Part shown: positions 6,499 to 15,513 of the stretch, piece after piece | Layout: every line of letters starts with the position of its first letter | Numbering within the stretch: the stretch's first letter is position 1 | Source of the DNA: Microbulbifer pacificus | GTDB taxonomy: Bacteria > Pseudomonadota > Gammaproteobacteria > Pseudomonadales > Cellvibrionaceae | Direction: 5' to 3' | Assembly: GCF_002959965.1 (NCBI RefSeq) | Contig: NZ_PREV01000026.1 | Span: forward strand, 317,501 to 381,500 | DNA length: 64,000 nt | Notes under the pieces: generated by a model | Told to the model about the DNA's origin: nothing | The model's database searches: none | What the model saw: the letters and a program-made list of their open reading frames with translations, nothing else | Translations under genes and position numbers: made by a program

Positions 6499-8259
6499 AT
6501 GAAGCATGTAACACAGTTGTGTTTCGCCTTATTGGCCGTTGCCTGCAGCACCCTGGCACAGGCACAAACCAACAATAAAGTATTGCTGGTTGGTGTAGAT
6601 GGGCTCCAGTACGAGAAACTGGCAACCCTCAACACCCCCAACTTCGATCGCCTGCAGGTAGAAAAGGCATACACCGGCGGGATCGACGGAGCTGCCAGCC
6701 AGCAAACCACATACAGCGGTCCCGGCTGGTCTACCATTCTTACCGGCGTCTGGGCGAACAAGCACCGGGTCACATCCAACAGTTCGGGACTTGCCAACAG
6801 TGAATTTCCGAGCCTGTTCAAACGTATCAAGGATGCAGACAACACGCACTGGGTAGGCAGTATCGTTAACTGGAGCCCCATCAATACCCAATTTTTTACC
6901 CAGGATCTGAGTAACGCCGATCTGGTATTGAACGGTCTTCCCGATGACCAGGTCACCGCCCAGGCCGTTGCCCGAATCAACAGCGGCGAGCCGGACTTTC
7001 TGTTTCTGCACCTGGATGAGCCGGATCACGCCGGTCACAGCTACTGCTTCGGCAGCGCCTACAACAACAGTATTACCAGCACCGACGCGCTTCTCGGGCA
7101 ATTGCTGGATGCCGTAGATGCGCGCAATGCACAGAGCGAAAACTGGCTGGTGCTGGTCACTACCGACCACGGGCGCGACACTCTGGGTTGCAATCACGGC
7201 GCGCAGACGAGTAATGAGAAAACCATCTTTATCGCCAGCAATCAGGTCCTGAACCTCGAACACAGCGAAAAGGTCAGTGACATCAGCAATACAGATTTCG
7301 GTGGCATCTACGGGCACGCGGCACAGACGGCCATCGCACCGACGGTACTGCGCCATCTCGGGATTGACCTTGATCGCGACTGGAAACTGGATGGCACTCC
7401 GCTGCTCGGCACGACCGGCGTACGCAAGCTCCTGCCCGGAAACAACAGCACCGCGGAATGGTATGCACAGAGCTCCGGGCAGGTAGCGGTGTATCGCAAC
7501 GGCGAACTGGTAGACAGCGTGGATGCCCTGGTGCGCAGCTGGCAGGATCAGAGCAGTTTCCACGTCACCGCTGATTACGTGCTGGTACAGGACCAGACCC
7601 CGGTGGCACTGCGCCAGACCCGACTGGATATTACCGCCGCCCTGGACTGGAGTATCGGCCGTGCCTACTACTTCCGCGACGACAGCCAGTATGTCCGCTA
7701 CAACAAAATCTCGGACAGTGCCGACAGCGGCTATCCCCTGGCGGTGAACAACAACACCTGGCCGGGACTCGGCGATTACGCTGGGCAGATCGTCGCGGCG
7801 TTCAAGGCCAGTAGCAGCAAAGGATATTTTTTTCTCGAAGATGGTCGCTATCTGCGCTACGACCTGAACAATGACAGCGTCGACGCCGGTTACCCGAAAA
7901 ACGTCGACAACAATACCTGGCCGGGGCTCGCTCCCTATGCCACTCAGATCCGCGCTGCGCTGAAATGGCCAAACAGCAAAGTGTATTTTTTCCTCGCCGA
8001 CGGCAGCTATCTACGTTACGACATGAACAACGACAGCCTCGACGGCGGCTACCCCAAGCCGATCAACAACAGCACCTGGCCGGGAATGGCCGACTACGCC
8101 ACGGCAATTACCGCGGCTCATCAGTGGAGCAGCAGCCGCGCTTATTTCTTCCTGACCAATCAGCGCTATATCCGCTATAGCATCAGCAGCGATCAGGTCG
8201 ACAGCGGTTACCCCAAAAGTATCAATGGCGATACCTGGCCCGGACTGCTGAATCCCTGA
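6499..8259 (+). CDS. Exported alkaline-phosphatase-superfamily phosphodiesterase with four hemopexin repeats
   Basis: 586 residues. A Sec signal peptide ends in LAQA (cleavage after residue 22). The catalytic half (about 27-330) belongs to the type I phosphodiesterase/nucleotide pyrophosphatase group: VLLVGVDG (metal Asp34), TYSGPGWSTILTGVW (Ser73 aligns with the nucleophile position), HLDEPDHAGH and VTTDHGRD (metal ligands), and YGHAAQTAIAPT. The C-terminal half holds four hemopexin-type repeats, each ending in a NNNTWPGL-like motif with YFF and YLRY strands, enough for a complete four-bladed propeller. A GGGAAG ribosome site precedes the ATG. Its operator links it to phosphonate genes, so I infer release of phosphonate or phosphate from esters such as phosphonolipids outside the cytoplasm. 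Confidence 0.85.
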   Translation: MKHVTQLCFALLAVACSTLAQAQTNNKVLLVGVDGLQYEKLATLNTPNFDRLQVEKAYTGGIDGAASQQTTYSGPGWSTILTGVWANKHRVTSNSSGLANSEFPSLFKRIKDADNTHWVGSIVNWSPINTQFFTQDLSNADLVLNGLPDDQVTAQAVARINSGEPDFLFLHLDEPDHAGHSYCFGSAYNNSITSTDALLGQLLDAVDARNAQSENWLVLVTTDHGRDTLGCNHGAQTSNEKTIFIASNQVLNLEHSEKVSDISNTDFGGIYGHAAQTAIAPTVLRHLGIDLDRDWKLDGTPLLGTTGVRKLLPGNNSTAEWYAQSSGQVAVYRNGELVDSVDALVRSWQDQSSFHVTADYVLVQDQTPVALRQTRLDITAALDWSIGRAYYFRDDSQYVRYNKISDSADSGYPLAVNNNTWPGLGDYAGQIVAAFKASSSKGYFFLEDGRYLRYDLNNDSVDAGYPKNVDNNTWPGLAPYATQIRAALKWPNSKVYFFLADGSYLRYDMNNDSLDGGYPKPINNSTWPGMADYATAITAAHQWSSSRAYFFLTNQRYIRYSISSDQVDSGYPKSINGDTWPGLLNP

Positions 8260-8274
8260 CGGTTGAAACGGACC

Positions 8275-9045
8275 TTATCTGGTGTAGTCCAGATAAAATT
8301 GCTGCGCGGTACGCCCACTGTGGCTGGCGCGCAGCATGGCGAACTGCTTGGCCGCAGTGTGCAGCCCGGTCCTGTCGCCCTCAAAATCCGGAAAATGCTG
8401 GTCTACCATCCGCAGGTAGATGTCCCAGTTGGCGGGATAAAAGCTCAGCCACAAACCGAAACGATCCGCCAGCGACAGGGTTTCTTCCACATTGTCGCCG
8501 TGGTGCAGCTCGCCGCCGACAATACGCGTGTGCTGATTGTCTTCCGCGCGTTCGGGTATCAGGTGACGGCGGTTGGAGGTGGCGTAGAGCAGAACGTTGT
8601 CCGGGGGCAGTTCGAGGGAACCGGCCAGTACGGTTTTCAATTCCTTGTAACGGTCATCGCCAGGTTCAAACGTGAGGTCATCGCAGAACAGAATGAAGCG
8701 GTAGCCGCGCGCATCGCCGCTGTCGAGCAGGTCGACGATTTCCGGCAGATCGTCGAGATCACGCAGATTTACCTCCACACAACGCAGACCGGATTCTCCA
8801 TAGCGGTTCAGCAGCGCCTTGATCAGGCTGGATTTACCGGTGCCGCGGGCTCCCCACAGCAGTGCGTGATTGGCGGGCTGGCCACGCAGAAACTGTTCCG
8901 TGTTATCCACCAGCTGCTGCTTCTGCATGTCCACCCCCAGGAGCTGATCAAGCCCGATGGGGTCCAGTCTCCGCACCGGTTTCAGCGCACTGTATTTCGC
9001 GCGCCAGATCGCCGCGAGCGTGTTGTTCCAGTCGATCTTCTGCAC
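8275..9045 (-). CDS. DUF815-type AAA ATPase
   Basis: 256 residues with Walker A GARGTGKSSLIKALL near residue 65, Walker B-like FILFCDDLTFE and the sensor-type LYATSNRRHLIPE. The arrangement matches the bacterial DUF815 (YbbN-unrelated) ATPase family whose members have no firmly assigned role. It is convergent with the phosphodiesterase; a TTATCTGG/CCAGATAA hairpin (8275-8296) overlaps its stop codon and may end transcription. It lies 60 bases downstream of the decarboxylase on the same strand and could be cotranscribed. Confidence 0.8.
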   Translation of the reverse strand: MQKIDWNNTLAAIWRAKYSALKPVRRLDPIGLDQLLGVDMQKQQLVDNTEQFLRGQPANHALLWGARGTGKSSLIKALLNRYGESGLRCVEVNLRDLDDLPEIVDLLDSGDARGYRFILFCDDLTFEPGDDRYKELKTVLAGSLELPPDNVLLYATSNRRHLIPERAEDNQHTRIVGGELHHGDNVEETLSLADRFGLWLSFYPANWDIYLRMVDQHFPDFEGDRTGLHTAAKQFAMLRASHSGRTAQQFYLDYTR

Positions 9046-9105
9046 AACCCTACCCTTCCTGTTTTCCGCTGCACCAATGCAGCCCTGTTGGTCAGGGGCA
9101 GGAGT

Positions 9106-11079
9106 TTACCTTTTCTTCACCACCCGCAACATTGGCTCATCGGAGCGGAAAATCAGCCCGTGAATTTCCGTGGTGTTCTGCCCCTGCAGCAGTTGCTGCA
9201 GAAACTGGACAATCTGCGCGGAAATTTCCTGCCCCGGTACCAACACCGGAATGCCCGGCGGATAGGGCACGATTTCGTCGGCACAGGTACGCCCCACCAG
9301 CTTTTTCTCGGCCGCCACGCCATTGTCCATCAGCGGAAGCTCTTCGGTATCGGCAAAGTAGGCATCCGCCGGCAGGCAGTTCAGATGGGTGAATTCCGGC
9401 AACTGGCGCGAGGCGCTGATATGGCTGCGTCGGCGCGGGCTGCGCGCCAGTTCCTTCAGTGCGTGTACCAGACGCAACAGCTTGCTCTCGGTACTGCCGA
9501 GGGTCACCAGCACGGTGACGGTGTTGTAGGTGGTTTTTTCCACCTGAATGCCAAACTGGTCGAACAGTTTTACCTGGATTTCCTTGCCGGAATACCCGCT
9601 GTCGCTCACGTCGATGGTGACCTTGGTGGGATCGAGGCGGATGTTGTCATTGGCGAGCGGCGCGGGGATCAGATCTTCGCGGGTGAGCGCGCGGAACACG
9701 CCGGTGGCATCCACTTCCCGGCGCAGGGTTTCCACCATCTGCAGGCAGTGGCGCAGGCGGCCGTAGCCTTCCATCACCATCTGTTTGCGGGCCACATCCA
9801 GGCTCGCAATCATGGAGTACTGCGGGCTGGTGGAGGCGTACATATTCAGGTTTTCACGGAAGCGGAATTCGTCGAAGTCCGGGTCCTGCACATGGATCAT
9901 GCTGGCCTGGGAAAAGGCCGACAGCATTTTGTGAGTGCTCTGGGTAACGTAGTCCGCACCGCACTCCAGCGCCGTGGGCCGCAGCTCGGTGTGAAAATAA
10001 CCGTGCGCGTACCAGGCCTCGTCTATCAGCACCTTCACACCGCGCTCATGGGCGTAGTCGATGATGGGTTTCAGATCGTAACGCAGGCCGTCGTAGGTGC
10101 AGGAGGTGATGACCAGCAGTCCCGCATCCGGGTGTTCGTCCAGTGCCGCTTCGATATCCGCACGGCACACCGGGCCGTAGATACCGAACTGTGGGTGCAG
10201 GGTGGACTTCAGATACACCGGTTCTACCCGGTTCATGACGATGGCGTGGTGCACCGACTTGTGACACGCCTGATCGACGATGATCTTGCCACCGCCACCG
10301 AGAATCTGCTGGATCACCACTTTATTGGCGGTGGAGGTGCCATTGGTGAGAAAGAAGGTGTGCTCCGCGCCAAATGCCTGTGCGGCGAGATCCTGCGCCT
10401 CCTGAATCACCGAGTGTGGCTCCAGCAGGCTGTCCAGTACCTGTACCGACACCGAGAGATCGGTATTGAACACATGCTCGCCCATGAAGCGGTAGAAATC
10501 CCCTACCCACGGGCTGTTGCGCAGACTGTCGCCGCCGGAATGGCCGGGGGTGTGCCAGGCGTCGCGGGCGGAAAACACGTATTCCTTGAGGGTGTCGGCA
10601 AAGGGGGTGGACGCGCGGCGGGCGATGAACGCCTGTACCAGGCGGAACATATGATTGAAGTTGCATTCGCGACGGTCGAACAGCTCGTCGAAGCGCTTGC
10701 GCACCGACGCTGGGGCCCCGCCCTGGTCGCTAAGAAAGGAATCATGCGCCACCAGGAACACATTCAGCTGGGCTCGCAGGTTGTGCAGGTGGTCCGCCAG
10801 TTGTTCTGCGGCTTTCAGCTCATCATGGCTGCTGCCAGCGTCGATGATCAGCGCCTGCAAGTTGTCCTGCGAGACCAGGAAGGTCTCCAGCGCGCCGAGC
10901 GTCACGGCTTCGAAACGCAGTCCGAGGGGGTTTTCGTGTTGCGCGGCAGTGGCATTGAGCGCACTTACCCAGTTGCAACTGAGATCGCGATCACTGCTGA
11001 CCAGTGCCACTCGACACTCCAGTGGCTGGCGTTGCTCGCTCAGGTTGCCCAGATCAGGCATCGTCACTTCCAGATCCAT
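9106..11079 (-). CDS. Orn/Lys/Arg-family PLP decarboxylase
   Basis: 657 residues. An N-terminal wing (about 1-150) precedes the PLP fold I core with AWHTPGHSGGDS, FFLTNGTSTANK, LIDEAWYAHG and the Schiff-base motif STHKMLSAFSQAS. The C-terminal domain ends with YPPGIPVLVPGQEIS, typical of lysine, ornithine and arginine decarboxylases of the biodegradative group. It should remove CO2 from a basic amino acid to give cadaverine, putrescine or agmatine, for acid resistance or polyamine supply. No antiporter gene lies nearby. Which amino acid it uses cannot be decided by reading. Confidence 0.88.
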   Translation of the reverse strand: MDLEVTMPDLGNLSEQRQPLECRVALVSSDRDLSCNWVSALNATAAQHENPLGLRFEAVTLGALETFLVSQDNLQALIIDAGSSHDELKAAEQLADHLHNLRAQLNVFLVAHDSFLSDQGGAPASVRKRFDELFDRRECNFNHMFRLVQAFIARRASTPFADTLKEYVFSARDAWHTPGHSGGDSLRNSPWVGDFYRFMGEHVFNTDLSVSVQVLDSLLEPHSVIQEAQDLAAQAFGAEHTFFLTNGTSTANKVVIQQILGGGGKIIVDQACHKSVHHAIVMNRVEPVYLKSTLHPQFGIYGPVCRADIEAALDEHPDAGLLVITSCTYDGLRYDLKPIIDYAHERGVKVLIDEAWYAHGYFHTELRPTALECGADYVTQSTHKMLSAFSQASMIHVQDPDFDEFRFRENLNMYASTSPQYSMIASLDVARKQMVMEGYGRLRHCLQMVETLRREVDATGVFRALTREDLIPAPLANDNIRLDPTKVTIDVSDSGYSGKEIQVKLFDQFGIQVEKTTYNTVTVLVTLGSTESKLLRLVHALKELARSPRRRSHISASRQLPEFTHLNCLPADAYFADTEELPLMDNGVAAEKKLVGRTCADEIVPYPPGIPVLVPGQEISAQIVQFLQQLLQGQNTTEIHGLIFRSDEPMLRVVKKR

Positions 11080-11218
11080 ATCGTTTCTTCTTATCTTTCA
11101 GCATAGAAGCTGGATACGAAAGGAGGGAATATGCGCAACAGGACGCCGACCGAGATCTCACCCGCCTTTCCACCAAACCCGCACCATATCGGATTTGTGA
11201 TCACAAATACAGCGCCAG

Positions 11219-11623
11219 TCAAAATTTTGCGCTGCGGACCTCACCGTTGAAGTGAAGGCAGTCCTTCACCCGCACATGCTGCACCGGCGTCAAGTCGGTC
11301 AATGGAAAATACTCATAGGCGGAGTGTTCAGAAGACAGGCGAATCTCGCCATTGCCCTTGAAGTGGGCGCGGAAAATGAAGACGTGGGAATTGTAGACGC
11401 GGTGGTAATAGACGCCACTCAAGTAGTCGATGACGATGTCCCGCCCCAGCTCCTCGCGACACTCCCGGTGCAATGCCTCGTGAATGGTTTCGCCGAGATC
11501 CAGCGCGCCGCCGGGCAGGCCCCAGGACTTGTCCGCATAGGTGGCGCGCAACTGCAGCACCTCGCCCACTTCGTTGGTAATCACCGCGTGGGCGCTCAGT
11601 TTGTAGGTGTCGTCAAATCCCAT
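11219..11623 (-). CDS. Nudix hydrolase
   Basis: 134 residues with a complete Nudix box, GGALDLGETIHEALHRECRE followed by ELG, near residues 38-60. The short single-domain build fits a cytoplasmic nucleoside-diphosphate-linked pyrophosphohydrolase; the substrate is unknown. It stands alone between the decarboxylase and pldA on the same strand with gaps of about 90 to 140 bases, in which I see no further feature. Confidence 0.88.
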   Translation of the reverse strand: MGFDDTYKLSAHAVITNEVGEVLQLRATYADKSWGLPGGALDLGETIHEALHRECREELGRDIVIDYLSGVYYHRVYNSHVFIFRAHFKGNGEIRLSSEHSAYEYFPLTDLTPVQHVRVKDCLHFNGEVRSAKF

Positions 11624-11716
11624 CCTTGGACCTTGTAGATACTTTTGTTACGCACCCCTGGGAATCGTCGCGAACGGATGGCCACCAGACGCGCAGGAGA
11701 TTCTTAGAAGTGCCAT

Positions 11717-12934
11717 TCAGCTTCCGGTGCCCCGGGCCAGCTCGAATCCGATACCCAGGGTCTGCACCGATTCATCGTAGTCGATCAGGCTCTCACCGTA
11801 CCCGTTGAAATACTTCACGTAACCGCGCACCCGCCGTCCCATGGGGAAGCTCCAGCGCAATTCACCCGCGCCCTTATTGTCCGAGCGCAGGTTGTTGCGC
11901 AGCATCAGTGATACCGCGTGTTGCCCCAGCTCCACGCCACCAGTGAGCTCGAAGTGCCCCAGGTAATATTCGAGATCCGGGTTGTCGTCGTCTTCACGTT
12001 TTTCCGGTATCCGGTACCAGGGTTTGAAGGCGAGAAAGTAATTGTCTTTTTCAAACACAAAGTTGGCGTAAATCCGGTTCCAGCTGCGGGAAAAAGGCTC
12101 GCTGCGCCCATTGGACTGGTGATTGATGGCCAGCTGGTTGGCCACATTCTGGAAACCGAGCACGGTCCAGTCGTTCAGCCAGGTCATGATCAGTTCCGGC
12201 TCGTGGTTGGTTTCGCGAAATGGCGCCGAATCGTCGGAGTTGTAGGCCTGCCAGAAGGAGCGGTTGGTGTAGGCGACACTCATGAATGAGGCCTTGCCGA
12301 GGAAGCCCCGCCACACCGGTACCTGCACCGAGAGCTGGAACTGCACTTCCATGGAATCCAGGTCAATGAGCTCCCCGTTCTGCATCACCCCTTCGAGCCC
12401 CGCTTTGTTGGGATGCGGATTGTAGGTGGCCGGCAGCAGATAGTTGACCTTGTGGGAGGCCAGGGTGAACGGGTTTTCCGCAGCATCGCGAATCGCCTTG
12501 GCGCGCTTGCTGAGCAGTACCTCGCCCTCCGAGGGCGGTTCCGCTTCCGGCACTGTGGCGAAGATTGGGGTCTCCGCCTGTGGGTTGTCGCGGATTACCG
12601 CGAGTTTGCAGCGGATGCGCATTTCTTCCAGGGTAATGTTGGCCGGTGCCGTGAGCAGTTGCTCGCGCAAACAGTTCTGTTGGCGCTTCTCGTCACTCTG
12701 CAGGGAGTCGTCCATTTGCAGCAGCTCGATTTCCTCGTCCGCCCCGGCATCCGGTGGGGCCACCTCTTCCGTACCACGCCCTGCGTCCGGGTCCAGTTCC
12801 TCGCGCAGAGGCTCGACATCCGGGGCGACCGCCTGAGACAGAAGCGGCAGGCCACACGCCAGTGACAGCGCAATCATTTTAAGGGGGTTCAGAAAACGCG
12901 GACTCAGAGGGAAATAGCGACGGGATACGGACAA
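11717..12934 (-). CDS. pldA: Outer membrane phospholipase A1
   Basis: 405 residues. A signal sequence (ALSLACGLPLLSQAVA) is followed by an acidic linker of about 130 residues that is unusual in length, then the 12-stranded OMPLA barrel. The active site motif is INHQSNGRSEPFSRSWNR, giving the catalytic His and Ser with the Asn partner upstream, and a C-terminal outer-membrane strand is present. OMPLA hydrolyses phospholipids that flip into the outer leaflet and so maintains membrane asymmetry. The start at 12934 includes a basic leader; an internal ATG (MIALSLACG) could be the true start. Confidence 0.9.
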   Translation of the reverse strand: MSVSRRYFPLSPRFLNPLKMIALSLACGLPLLSQAVAPDVEPLREELDPDAGRGTEEVAPPDAGADEEIELLQMDDSLQSDEKRQQNCLREQLLTAPANITLEEMRIRCKLAVIRDNPQAETPIFATVPEAEPPSEGEVLLSKRAKAIRDAAENPFTLASHKVNYLLPATYNPHPNKAGLEGVMQNGELIDLDSMEVQFQLSVQVPVWRGFLGKASFMSVAYTNRSFWQAYNSDDSAPFRETNHEPELIMTWLNDWTVLGFQNVANQLAINHQSNGRSEPFSRSWNRIYANFVFEKDNYFLAFKPWYRIPEKREDDDNPDLEYYLGHFELTGGVELGQHAVSLMLRNNLRSDNKGAGELRWSFPMGRRVRGYVKYFNGYGESLIDYDESVQTLGIGFELARGTGS

Positions 12935-13025
12935 AACAGGCGCTCCGGAACAGATGCAGGGCGCCAGTGTACACGGTTTATCAGGCGGCGTTGTGCGATG
13001 GGTCAGATCCTGTTCACCACCGACA

Positions 13026-13820
13026 TCAGCACAGGGAAATCAGCTCAGGGGACCACTCCAGATCGCGCAGACGTACCTGCCACAGGCGCCCGGTACTGCT
13101 CGGCCAGTCGTAGCCCACCAACAGGCCGCGCCGGTCCACGAAACAGTGCGCATCGCGCTCCGCCTCGTCACCGAGATAGGAGAACACACGGATATCCGGC
13201 CCGAGATCATGTACGCCCTGGATATTGGCATCACCGGGCAGAATCTCCGCACGGCGGTGGTTCACCCGCGGCGCCAGCAATTTACCGCGCTGGGATGGGT
13301 CTACGATGTCCGGTGCCACGACCTCGACGCCGAACTCCATGTCGCACAGACGCAGCAGCAGCGGCCCCATAAAAATCCGCATCAGCGGAAACAGGAGCCG
13401 GTTATCACCGTCAAGAAGACTCTGCTGAAGTCCATTGGGGCCGGCCCACTCCGCCGCAATGGGATCCCCCATAGCGGGCGCCCGCCCATCCGCGGGGGCG
13501 AGGCGGTAGTGGGCATTCACCTCACCCATCTCGTCTTTCCAAACCACTCGGCACTCGGTGACCAGGCCCGCGGCCATCAGGGCCTGGACTTCCATCCCAT
13601 GCCCCTGATCGCCCACCAGCCGGCGGCTGACCAGCATCAGGCCACCCTGCTCATCGCGCCCCAGCTGCCAATCATCCTGTACCGGCATGGTTCTGCCGTC
13701 ACAGCTGTATTGGTAGCGGCCCTGCGCCAGGTTAGCAGTCATTCGCATAAGATCTTCGTCCGTGATTTCTCTTGATGCTGACAGTGATTTGGTGGGTACA
13801 AACGCACAAAATTGATGCAT
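13026..13820 (-). CDS. Conserved-looking protein of unknown function
   Basis: 264 residues from the longest start, with no signal peptide or membrane segment. It is rich in Asp, Arg and Trp, has a mid-protein segment LLFPLMRIFMGPLLLRL, and a C-terminal half that reads like a beta-rich fold (RVFSYLGDEAERDAHCFVDRRG, LLVGYDWPS). I do not recognise the family. An in-frame ATG at 13748 (MRMTANLAQG), preceded by a purine-rich GAAGA, is a better supported start and would give 240 residues. It is divergent from the NfeD gene. Confidence 0.65.
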   Translation of the reverse strand: MHQFCAFVPTKSLSASREITDEDLMRMTANLAQGRYQYSCDGRTMPVQDDWQLGRDEQGGLMLVSRRLVGDQGHGMEVQALMAAGLVTECRVVWKDEMGEVNAHYRLAPADGRAPAMGDPIAAEWAGPNGLQQSLLDGDNRLLFPLMRIFMGPLLLRLCDMEFGVEVVAPDIVDPSQRGKLLAPRVNHRRAEILPGDANIQGVHDLGPDIRVFSYLGDEAERDAHCFVDRRGLLVGYDWPSSTGRLWQVRLRDLEWSPELISLC

Positions 13821-13988
13821 GGTTTAATTGCGCTCTTGCCTGCAAAAAGTATTGCACAGGCGCGCGGATTTGCTGCGAATTTATGACGTTTGCGGGAATT
13901 TTTTGTTAGGTGAAAAACTATGGTAAGTGGTCACTCCTGCCCTGCACCTTCCAATGCCTGCTTACTGCAAAATGCCCGCAGAGAGCAG

Positions 13989-14008
13989 TTTGGGGCATAA
14001 TCCCCAAA
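13989..14008 (+). promoter_or_regulatory. Hairpin containing a -10-like element upstream of nfeD
   Basis: TTTGGGG and CCCCAAA pair around CATAAT, which itself looks like a sigma70 -10 element (GCATAAT). It lies about 50 bases before the NfeD start. Either a promoter with a palindromic operator or a weak terminator fits. Confidence 0.35.
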
Positions 14009-14059
14009 TTATTTACTAAAGGTGCATTACACCGGACCTCATCAAGGAGAAAGGCCCGC

Positions 14060-14521
14060 ATGCTCGAATGGCTCAATACACATATCGCCTACTGGCATTG
14101 GCTCGTTCTCGGGCTTTTACTGATCACCGCGGAAATATTTGTTTCCGGTTTCATCCTGTTCTGGTTCGGGCTCGCGGCGCTCGCCATGGGCGTGTTGCTG
14201 ATGCTGGTGGGCATCCCGATTACCGGGCAGTTGCTGTTATGGGCGGCAATGTCGGTCGCGCTGGTTTTTCTGTGGCTGAAATTCATCAAGCCCAACTGGA
14301 AAGACCGCACCACATCCGGCATGGCGATGGAGGCGCTTACCGGTCAGGTGGGATCGGTGATCGAATCCAATATCGGCCGCCCGCGCGGCCGCCTGCGCTT
14401 CCCGGCCCCCATTCTCGGTGAGGACGAGTGGCAGTTCATGAGCACCAGCGAGGTTGCGATCGGCGAGCGTGTAAAAGTGCTCAACATTTCCGGCAACACT
14501 CTGGTGGTCAGCCCGCTCTGA
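14060..14521 (+). CDS. NfeD family membrane protein
   Basis: 153 residues. I set the start at the ATG after AAGGAGA (14044-14050), which removes 50 unsupported residues of the longer frame. Two hydrophobic stretches at the N-terminus (WLVLGLLLITAEIFVSG; LLLWAAMSVALVFLWLKF) are followed by a small OB-fold-like domain (LTGQVGSVIES ... VKVLNISGNTLVVSPL). Short NfeD proteins pair with SPFH/stomatin proteins, and one is encoded 105 bases downstream, so the two probably act together in a membrane microdomain or quality-control complex. Confidence 0.88.
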   Translation: MLEWLNTHIAYWHWLVLGLLLITAEIFVSGFILFWFGLAALAMGVLLMLVGIPITGQLLLWAAMSVALVFLWLKFIKPNWKDRTTSGMAMEALTGQVGSVIESNIGRPRGRLRFPAPILGEDEWQFMSTSEVAIGERVKVLNISGNTLVVSPL

Positions 14522-14625
14522 TTGCCCGGGCAATCATTTGTTTACACAACGACTGAAAGAACGACTTAGAAATAACGATTTAGAAGTAACGATCAATTCA
14601 AAACTGAATTCGGGGGAAATAGAAC

Positions 14626-15471
14626 GTGGAAGGATTATCTGTAGTAGCGGCGCTCGTGGTTCTGGTCATCATCACCATCGGTATGGGTGTGCGCATTGTG
14701 CCCCAGGGCTCCAAACATATCGTGCAGCGGCTGGGTAAATACCACAGCACCCTGAACCCGGGCATGAACATCATCATCCCCTACGTAGACCAGGTACCCT
14801 ACAAAGTGACCACCAAGGATATCGTGCTGGATATTCCATCGCAGGAAGTGATTACCGAAGATAACGCAACCATCATTGCCAACGCGGTGGCGTACATCAA
14901 CATCGTGTCGCCGGAGAAGGCGGTGTACGGGGTGGAGGATTACGAGATCGCGATCCAGAACCTGGTGCAGACCGCACTGCGTTCCATCGTGGGTGAGATG
15001 TCGCTGGACTCGGCGCTGTCTTCCCGCGACATGATCAAGGCCAAATTGAAGGAAGCCATCTCAGACGATATTGCGGACTGGGGTATCAACCTGAAGACGG
15101 TGGAGATTCAGGACATCAACCCCTCAGCAACCATGCAGAAAGCAATGGAGGAACAGGCCGCGGCGGAGCGTCAGCGCCGCGCCACGGTGACTCGCGCGGA
15201 AGGTGAAAAGCAGGCGGCCATTCTGGAAGCAGACGGCCGCCTGGAGGCGTCAAAACGGGATGCCCAGGCGCAGATTGTTCTGGCCGATGCCAGCCGCGAG
15301 GCCATCGAACGCGTGACCCGCGCCATCAGCGACAAGGAACTGCCGGTGATGTACCTGCTGGGCGAGCGCTACATCGGTGCACTGGAAAATCTCTCCTCCT
15401 CCGACAACGCCAAGAACATCATCTTCCCGGCAGATCTGCCCAATGCAGTCAAAGGTCTGCTGAATCGCTGA
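14626..15471 (+). CDS. SPFH/band 7 (stomatin-like, QmcA-type) protein
   Basis: 281 residues starting at GTG after GGGGGAAA. One N-terminal membrane segment (VVAALVVLVIITIGMGV) leads into the band 7 domain (IVPQGSKHIVQRLGKYH, NPGMNIIIPYVD) and a C-terminal coiled coil rich in Glu, Ala and Arg (MEEQAAAERQRRATVTRAEG). These proteins oligomerise in membranes and scaffold proteases or lipid domains. Its upstream partner is NfeD, the usual arrangement. Confidence 0.92.
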   Translation: MEGLSVVAALVVLVIITIGMGVRIVPQGSKHIVQRLGKYHSTLNPGMNIIIPYVDQVPYKVTTKDIVLDIPSQEVITEDNATIIANAVAYINIVSPEKAVYGVEDYEIAIQNLVQTALRSIVGEMSLDSALSSRDMIKAKLKEAISDDIADWGINLKTVEIQDINPSATMQKAMEEQAAAERQRRATVTRAEGEKQAAILEADGRLEASKRDAQAQIVLADASREAIERVTRAISDKELPVMYLLGERYIGALENLSSSDNAKNIIFPADLPNAVKGLLNR

Positions 15472-15513
15472 ATTTTTCGGGTATTTCGAAGAAGCACCGG
15501 TGGCGGTGGCGCT

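Noticed and set aside
8263..11106. A 947-codon plus-strand open frame
   Set aside because: It lies opposite the ATPase and the decarboxylase, both with clear catalytic motifs; the plus-strand translation has no family likeness.
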